From the NCBI RefSeq assembly GCF_000003605.2, contig NW_003139319.1, positions 161,317 through 225,316 of the forward strand: a DNA stretch of 64,000 nucleotides. Direction: 5' to 3'. Shown piece after piece: positions 58,230 to 64,000 of the stretch. This stretch comes from Saccoglossus kowalevskii. Its lineage: Eukaryota; Hemichordata; Enteropneusta; Harrimaniidae. Under the pieces are notes generated by a model. It searched no databases, was not told the origin of the DNA, and was given only the letters and a program-made list of their open reading frames with translations. Numbering within the stretch: the stretch's first letter is position 1; every line of letters begins with the position of its first letter. The translations under genes and the position numbers were made by a program.

Positions 58230-60540
58230 TAACCTCATATTATCACCGGGTATATCTCTCTCATACGTGCGGGCAGACTTGGGAATGATGTTACATTAAG
58301 TCAATACCTTTCTTTGCATGAACAAAAGTAATCTTAAAGTTCCGTAATGATTGCGCATAATCTGCTACGAACAGTGCAAGCCACCTCCTCTTGTTGTATT
58401 CAATACCTTAATATAATATTTAATGTTTACCGCCAATTATTTTCAATTTGGGCCAGGAAGATACATTCTGAAATTACAAATAGATTCAAATTAAAAAGGA
58501 TGAACATTTCCATCAACATTTTACATGGGAAAGAGCAGACTATTTTGTGAATGGCGCCAAAAATTGACAATGGTGGCCAAAATATTAAGATATTAACAAG
58601 GGGAAGATGTAATAGTTTAATTCTGATAGACATGTTTTTGACTTGTTCACTGTTACTTTACAAGATAATATTCTTTATTTAAATTCGGGTCTTGGAATTC
58701 TTGACTCCTAGTTATGGAGATATAGTTCGTCAAACTGATTTTGTGACCATAAATTAGAAGCCCATAAAATCGTATGTGAAAAGCCATTTCTTAGCTTGGT
58801 GAAATTTCACTTTTGTTAACGTAAAGAAAATTTTGAATGATGGCTTTGGATAAAAATCAAATACATTTCATAGCGACCATACATATACATATGCATATAC
58901 AATTACCTGATTCACAAAACTGAGCAGTGAATGCTAACTTGAACAGGGTGACTGACATTCAACTAATTTATCTTAATATTTTGTTGTGGTAATGGCTTCA
59001 ATACGTATGCAAATTGACTAATAGTCGATAGTCAGCCTGGTTATGGAAATGTACTACTACGCAAACGCACGTACTAATGTGTATATAATTAGCGGAGTCG
59101 GACTACCATTGACCAATCAAACTGCAAATATTTCCTGCTCCAAAAATGTCGTAGTGTTGGTGGGCTATCCTGTGGATACAGTGCCCTATTATGTTATAAA
59201 ACAGGGCGCCGCCATTGGCAAATTTACGTGTCATCAATATCATCATACTATACTATACTAGTAGTACGAGTCAGAAAGAAGAAAAAACTTATACCGCGTG
59301 GTGACCTGGGGTCTAGCGTAATACGTCACCGGTTAATTATCGCTATAACCGATACACACGTAACTACACTGTTATATAGTTCATACAGTCGCGTGTTTGG
59401 TCAAGTTTGTTACGCGGTAACCGAGCTTTCGCCGTTTATACAATCACATAATATTTTATTTTATTGAAAAAGGCACACCAAAAAACAAATGAGAACCAAA
59501 TATTCGACGTAGAGGGGAGTACATGCCCTGGTAAGAAATCCAATAACGGTGTGAAACCTGTATTTTCAGCTAAATCTTATAAAATGCAAAATGCAGTCAT
59601 CATTTTTCACTCAAGCCCGTAGAAACAGCCTTTGGAAGATATATATGGACCTCTTTTCAGACAAAATTAATGAAAAAAGTATACCCCTTTTCAAACAGAA
59701 GTTGTAAATTTAGGACCCCTTTCGGCGGAACATATACATATAGCACTTCAATGTGAGTACCCCCTGCCCGAGCTCGTTCTACCATGGTTCTACCTTGACA
59801 CTATCATTTCCACACAAAAAAAAACGATTTCGATCACGACAACTTCCTCTCATCCTAATAAACTGATTGTAAACTGATACCGTTTCACTAGTAAAAGGAT
59901 GTTTGTATACGTGGGTTTTTAATTTCCCCGTACACATGATTCATGGTGACTCGTCTGACTCGACAGTCACTTGTAATCCCAAAAGCTCCCTAGATTAATG
60001 ATTTAAATTTTTCTTGAGTGTTCCAGGTATGAAGGTGCCATGACCTATTGTGTTAGCCTTCACTCAATAATTACTAGGGTCCTCATTCAGATACATGAAC
60101 ACGATTTAATACCAAAACCGTGATCTAAAACAATCGACCAATGTCTGGACCGAAAACCAATGGACGTGTCGGCAATCAACAATGCACAAGCGGGTCAAGG
60201 ACGAGTCATAGAGCACCAGTCATAATCAAAACAAAACAGCTGATGTGTCCTCCAGTAGCTATGTTATATGCACAGTGATTCAAAATGCTGACAGAGCTGC
60301 TACGTCATCAAAACATCCAGGTGCCTTTGCAATGCCCTATTGAAATTCATCCGCAGGGCCAGCGAATGTAAACTGTTTAACACATATTTTCCAACAGACA
60401 ATTGCAACCTTTTTCCCATTAAATCGTCAGATTCAACACATTTTTTAATTGTTAAATTTTTCGTGATATAATTACACATATTAAGTGGGTTTTTGATAAC
60501 AACTACATTACAGCAGCGGAGTGATACTATAGCGTGCAAC
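58230..60540. other. Intergenic, no gene seen
   Basis: AT-rich, with a TACATATACATATGCATATAC low-complexity patch near 58880. Frames near 59043-59465 have no recognised domain. Confidence 0.45.
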
Positions 60541-60900
60541 AGTAAATATGGGCGGAGTCAGAGTGGGGAAAAACCAGTATCGTAAACAGTGTGTACGTCA
60601 TTCGTCAGCCAGTTAGTTGAGTAATTCGAGGCGGAAAATATTGCAGAAATTTGTCTTCTCATCCAGAAAATACCTACCAAGAACTCTAGAAACTTGTGTG
60701 TTACAATAGGCACATTATAAATTTAACACTGGGCTCAACAGGAATCGATAGCAGTATTTTTACATCTCTGACGGTTGTTTTTTCAGGTCAGTTGTTTTTG
60801 TTCGCCGCCATGTTGTATTTTTCCTCCAAGTCGAGTCGTGTTTTGCTTCATTGTTTACGCCATATATTCTATTGCACGTCCGCGACAGAGTAACCCTGTC
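60541..60900 (+). promoter_or_regulatory. Probable PAIP2 promoter and first-exon region
   Basis: GC-richer than the surroundings, with GGGCGGAGTC near 60551 and a perfect YY1 site, GCCGCCATGTTG, at 60804-60815, typical just downstream of start sites in housekeeping promoters. A CAG|GTCAGT donor lies at 60786/60787 and could end a non-coding first exon. It is about 1.7 kb before the first PAIP2 coding exon on the same strand. The assignment is inference. Confidence 0.35.
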
Positions 60901-61841
60901 CCCGTACTCCACGACCATTGTTTCGTCTTAAAAAAACTAAATAATGTGTAATGTTCACTCATTTAGTTTATTTACTGCGCAACAGTCTGTCTGTCGCCCT
61001 GGCAAGCTCTGTGCACACAAAGAAACCCTACAAAAATATCGTAGATTACGTCATGTTTATATGGGAGAGTTTTTGTTTCGACTTGTGAGCATGTTTCGCC
61101 ACAGTTCTCTGAAAACTGGAGGTGTTTTTCCTTGTTCAATAACTCGTGAAGACGTTACAGGTCGCCTTCTAGTATTCAACACGTCTAGCATTGTCGCGGG
61201 TGAAAATTGACACAGTGCACGTTTAATACACAAGGGCGTTAATAAACAAAGCATCAAGGACGTTCAGCTCTCCTTTCCTAGGCGAACTTGGTCAGATTCA
61301 AACATTGACTGGTTAAAAATACGATTAAACTTTCCCATGTCTAGTCTACACGCAGTTTTGATTAATATCAACTTTATAAATCTATAGTTCACTGTGTACC
61401 TGAAAAATGATTTTAGTGGCCCTTCATCAAGTTCTTGACTTGAATCACGTGCGTTTCAAAAATACAAGGTTGTGTTCATCAAGACTCTAGCTGTAGTTAA
61501 CTCGGTCAATTAATGTATTTTTGTAGACATCTCATTGTTATGCCTCGGACGCCCATTGTTGACCTGCCTTTCTATGTTATTTGTGCATTCAACAAGATGT
61601 CACAGGTGTTCTGTGGATAGATTTTAGACTCCTAGCCCTAGCGTAGCAAATGCCTTCTCGTGTTTCAAGCTTTTTTTCCATTTGGATGTTATTATTTGTG
61701 CATAAATCCCCACTGCCACATCTGTTGTCTGAATGTCTAACTATAATATGCAAATCATAACAATTCTGTTCTGTTGTGAGGAGACAAGCAGTGAAAATCT
61801 ATGAATGCTTTTTGGATCATTCTAATAAATTTTTTTTCATA
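60901..61841 (+). other. Probable PAIP2 5' intron, upstream part
   Basis: Non-coding in appearance. An 88-codon frame at 60944-61207 has no recognised motif. Confidence 0.35.
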
Positions 61842-62030
61842 TACTGTGGAATACTTTATTTTCGCTGGAATTAATTTTCGCTGAAAAGGCTTTTGGGGCA
61901 TTTTGTATGGAATTTATTTTCACTGATTTTTTGATGAGTTTAATATAGGAAAAAACGTATATTCGCTGGATTTTATTTTCACAGAATCATCCTTTCAGCG
62001 AAAATAGCGAAAATAAAATATTCTACAGTA
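61842..62030. mobile_element. TACTTTATTTTCGCT MITE, copy 2
   Basis: A 189-base element with terminal inverted repeats: left TACTGTGGAATACTTTATTT, right reversed TACTGTAGAATATTTTATTT, then TTCGCT on both sides. It aligns along its length with 8773-8964. TA edges fit a Tc1/mariner-type target site. Non-coding; probably inside the PAIP2 5' intron. Confidence 0.8.
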
Positions 62031-62587
62031 CTATCAGAATACGACTTGCCTTTTACAAGGTTACCAAGTAAATCACTTGTTGGTTGTTTACAACAAACTT
62101 TATTCTAAACTTGTTCTAAATATTAAATGGCAGTATTGCAATATTGACAAAAATGCATAAAACGTTGAACAAAACAACAAATTTATGTTGCCCATAACTC
62201 AATGTTCAGTTGACTGTTAATTAAAATTGGTGTTACTAAATGTGGAGGATAAACAACATTTGCAATTTATGTTGCCCGTAACTCGAAGTTTGGTTATATT
62301 TTAATCGAACATTGAGTTATAATTTAGACATGGTTTTGCCAAAGTTGGCATGGTTTGTAAAATATAGGCGGGTCATTTTTGTAACTGTTTTTGTAACTTT
62401 GTAATTCGAACAATTTAGCATCTCCTTCCAAATAACTACATGTATACACAATGTAACTATGTACAATTGAAATGGGCTGGCACTGGTGGGGCAGAGTTAA
62501 AGTGAGGAGGTCCTAAGGAAGTCTTACTGAATTTCTTTGTATTTTATCTTTCTAGGTATTTTTTGTTTTCATTGGTGACATTTACAG
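62031..62587 (+). other. Probable PAIP2 5' intron, downstream part
   Basis: Ends in a T-rich tract and acceptor (ttggtgacatttacag, AG at 62586-62587). An imperfect repeat of TTTATGTTGCCC(A/G)TAACTC occurs near 62180 and 62263. Confidence 0.5.
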
Positions 62588-62594
62588 ACTAACT

Positions 62595-62747
62595 ATGAAG
62601 GGTCCAATAGAAGTAGTGAACAGTCAGTCAATGAGTGATATAAACATGAACAACAATTCAAACATTACAAGTACTCTGAGTATGATGACAATGAATCCAT
62701 TCGAGGAATACTTGTGGATGGCGGAAGTAGAGGAATTCGACAAGAAG
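62595..62747 (+). CDS. PAIP2: PAIP2, first coding exon (PABP-interacting protein 2)
   Basis: The exon begins after the acceptor at 62587, with the start ATG seven bases in, and ends at an AAG|GTATAC donor after 51 codons, phase 0. PAIP2 is a small cytoplasmic protein that binds poly(A)-binding protein and displaces it from poly(A) and eIF4G, repressing translation. Residues 33-51 (MNPFEEYLWMAEVEEFDKK) match the vertebrate NPFAEYMWMENEEEFNRQ segment, the start of the acidic PAM1 region that binds the PABP RRMs. The first 30 residues are Asn/Ser/Met-rich and unlike vertebrates, as is usual for this part. The next exon continues the match exactly. PAIP2B is a vertebrate paralogue; an invertebrate gene would be the single precursor. 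Confidence 0.88.
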
Positions 62748-63876
62748 GTATACTATTGTTCGATATCTCCACATTAATCGCACATGTAGTTGCCAGTCCT
62801 CACTCCCACCCCCTATATAGCAACTGTTAGGCAAGTTATTCTATTGTTCTCATTTGGAGTTTAGTTTATACATTTTTTTTCTGATCTGTCAACTTTACCC
62901 AATTTTGTGAGTCAATAAGGTGTGAAAGATATCGGCCAAATTAAAACTCAGTGAATTTGCTCAAAGCATCAAAAAGTGAAATTAAATGCATGTGAAAATA
63001 AATGGTTTTTCAGTATTTGGTTAGTACAGTCCTTTTAGGGACGATGTCAAAAGATCGATGTCGGATAAAAAACTTAATTCCTTTAGTTTTTTCCAACCCC
63101 CACCCACCCCCACTGAAACTTAATTGATAAATATTGGTCATGGCGTCAAGACTACATTCACCATTAAATACAAATTGATAATTAGACAGTAGTATTGCAT
63201 AGCAGTTGGTTGTCGGGTGGGTGTAAAGACTTTACAAATGCACCTCATTTGACGCACATATTTACACTTGAACCAAACCATTTTCTCGTCTTGGATGCAT
63301 TTTTTTCCTTTTCGGTTATTTCTGTCCATAATTGGATAGAAAAAAAACGAACTACAAATAAAATAGTTTTTGTAGGATGGAAACCTTTTAAGGTCAAAAC
63401 GGACGACCCACGCCCAAACTAAAGCAAATAAGTTTTTTATTCGACATCGATCTTTTGACGTTGTCCCTTAGTTCAATGATTGTATGCTGACTCTCTAGTC
63501 TATCGCACTCCTTCAAACCAAAGTCCAAGACCCTTGATATCTTTGAACTCCCATTTTAGGAGTGATGGCCAATTTTGCCTTTAGTGAAAGCGTTGCTTAT
63601 TTAGTGCTACAAGATGATTGCCAGTTTTTTCCTGTTTTACAAAACAATTTCAACTTGCTTAAATTGCTACAAGTTTATAAATAAGACTATGTATGTAGAT
63701 TTCTTCTTGCTCTAGTGCCTGTTGATAAGAATTGAGGAAAATTATGGAAGAAACTCATTAGAAAGCTAGTCTTTGAGCATCTAAGACAAAATTATCTAAA
63801 GTGTTAATAAGGCAGCTGTGTGTTTAAGTCGAGGACCTCTATGGCATTGCTTATTTTGTTGGGTACTTAATTAAAG
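62748..63876 (+). other. PAIP2 intron
   Basis: GT at 62748-62749 and AG at 63875-63876 bound an 1129-base intron in phase 0. It holds C-rich tracts near 62803 and 63100 and short frames without recognisable products. Confidence 0.8.
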
Positions 63877-64000
63877 GTTCTGGAAGAACTGCAAGAAGAG
63901 GAGTTCATGGAAGCCTGCATGGAAGAAATGTTACTAGAAGAAGAGGCGGATTGGTATTATCCAGAAGGTGAAAATGGCAATATAGAGTGCTTTAGTTTGA
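63877..64000 (+). CDS. PAIP2: PAIP2, second coding exon (partial)
   Basis: Continues the PAIP2 frame without shift: VLEELQEEEFMEACMEEML then LEEEADWYYPEGENGN. This aligns with vertebrate IEEELWEEEFIERCFQEML and LEEEEEHEWFIP, completing the acidic PAM1 region. The window ends inside the exon, 41 codons in, so the C-terminal PAM2 motif, which binds the MLLE domain of PABP, is not visible. The acceptor (gggtacttaattaaag) has a weak pyrimidine tract, but the protein match fixes the edge. Confidence 0.88.

Noticed and set aside
60944-61210. An 88-codon frame upstream of PAIP2
   Set aside because: It is not in a position or frame that joins the PAIP2 exons, and it has no recognised domain.

Overview
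The window reads as AT-rich, intron-bearing, repeat-studded DNA of an animal, most likely an invertebrate deuterostome. The clade is an inference (a 5-HT7-type serotonin receptor and a PAIP2 gene whose closest recognisable comparisons are vertebrate proteins); an acorn-worm, echinoderm or lancelet-like genome would all fit, and the sequence alone does not decide. Gene density is low: two genes are recognised with confidence, at opposite ends of the window.

Left end (about 2-5.5 kb): a rhodopsin-family GPCR closest to the 5-HT7 serotonin receptor, complete in one uninterrupted coding exon (3226-4473, + strand). A full CRE, a strong splice donor at 2187/2188 and acceptors at 2933 and 2990 suggest a non-coding first exon and a 5' intron. 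Two upstream reading frames precede the receptor start, one overlapping it.

Right end (about 60.5-64 kb): the 5' part of a PAIP2 gene (inhibitor of poly(A)-binding protein). Two coding exons (62595-62747, 63877-64000+) give the acidic PABP-binding segment; the gene runs off the window. A GC-richer, YY1-bearing stretch near 60.5-60.9 kb is a plausible promoter.

Middle: mostly non-coding DNA with transposon remains. These are a decayed mariner with 38-bp inverted ends (25348-26586), a LINE whose reverse-transcriptase core is deleted (about 36400-38255) lying between two GC-rich ends that look hAT-like, and several small inverted-repeat elements: a TTAAAG-ended family in four copies, a TACTGTAGAATA family in two copies, and singletons at 41985-42215, 45918-46236, 49117-49240, 55151-55309, 58110-58229 and possibly 23373-23702. 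Tandem repeats lie at 15664-16045, 31222-31455, 33650-34025, 44641-44936 and 56842-56915. A 400-bp segment is duplicated at 12321-12720 and 12849-13254. A 799-bp assembly gap (53520-54318) is bracketed by inverted copies of a TTAAAGCGGG end.

Three stretches look like exons of genes I cannot name: 32655-32746 with a last exon from 33407 (+ strand), 42498-42587 (+ strand, F-box-like) and 52280-52578 (- strand). No rRNA, tRNA, CRISPR, retroviral or Polinton-like sequence was recognised. I found no undescribed multi-gene system; the more unusual signals are the uORF arrangement at the receptor, the TTAAAG element family together with the gap ends, and the unnamed exons.
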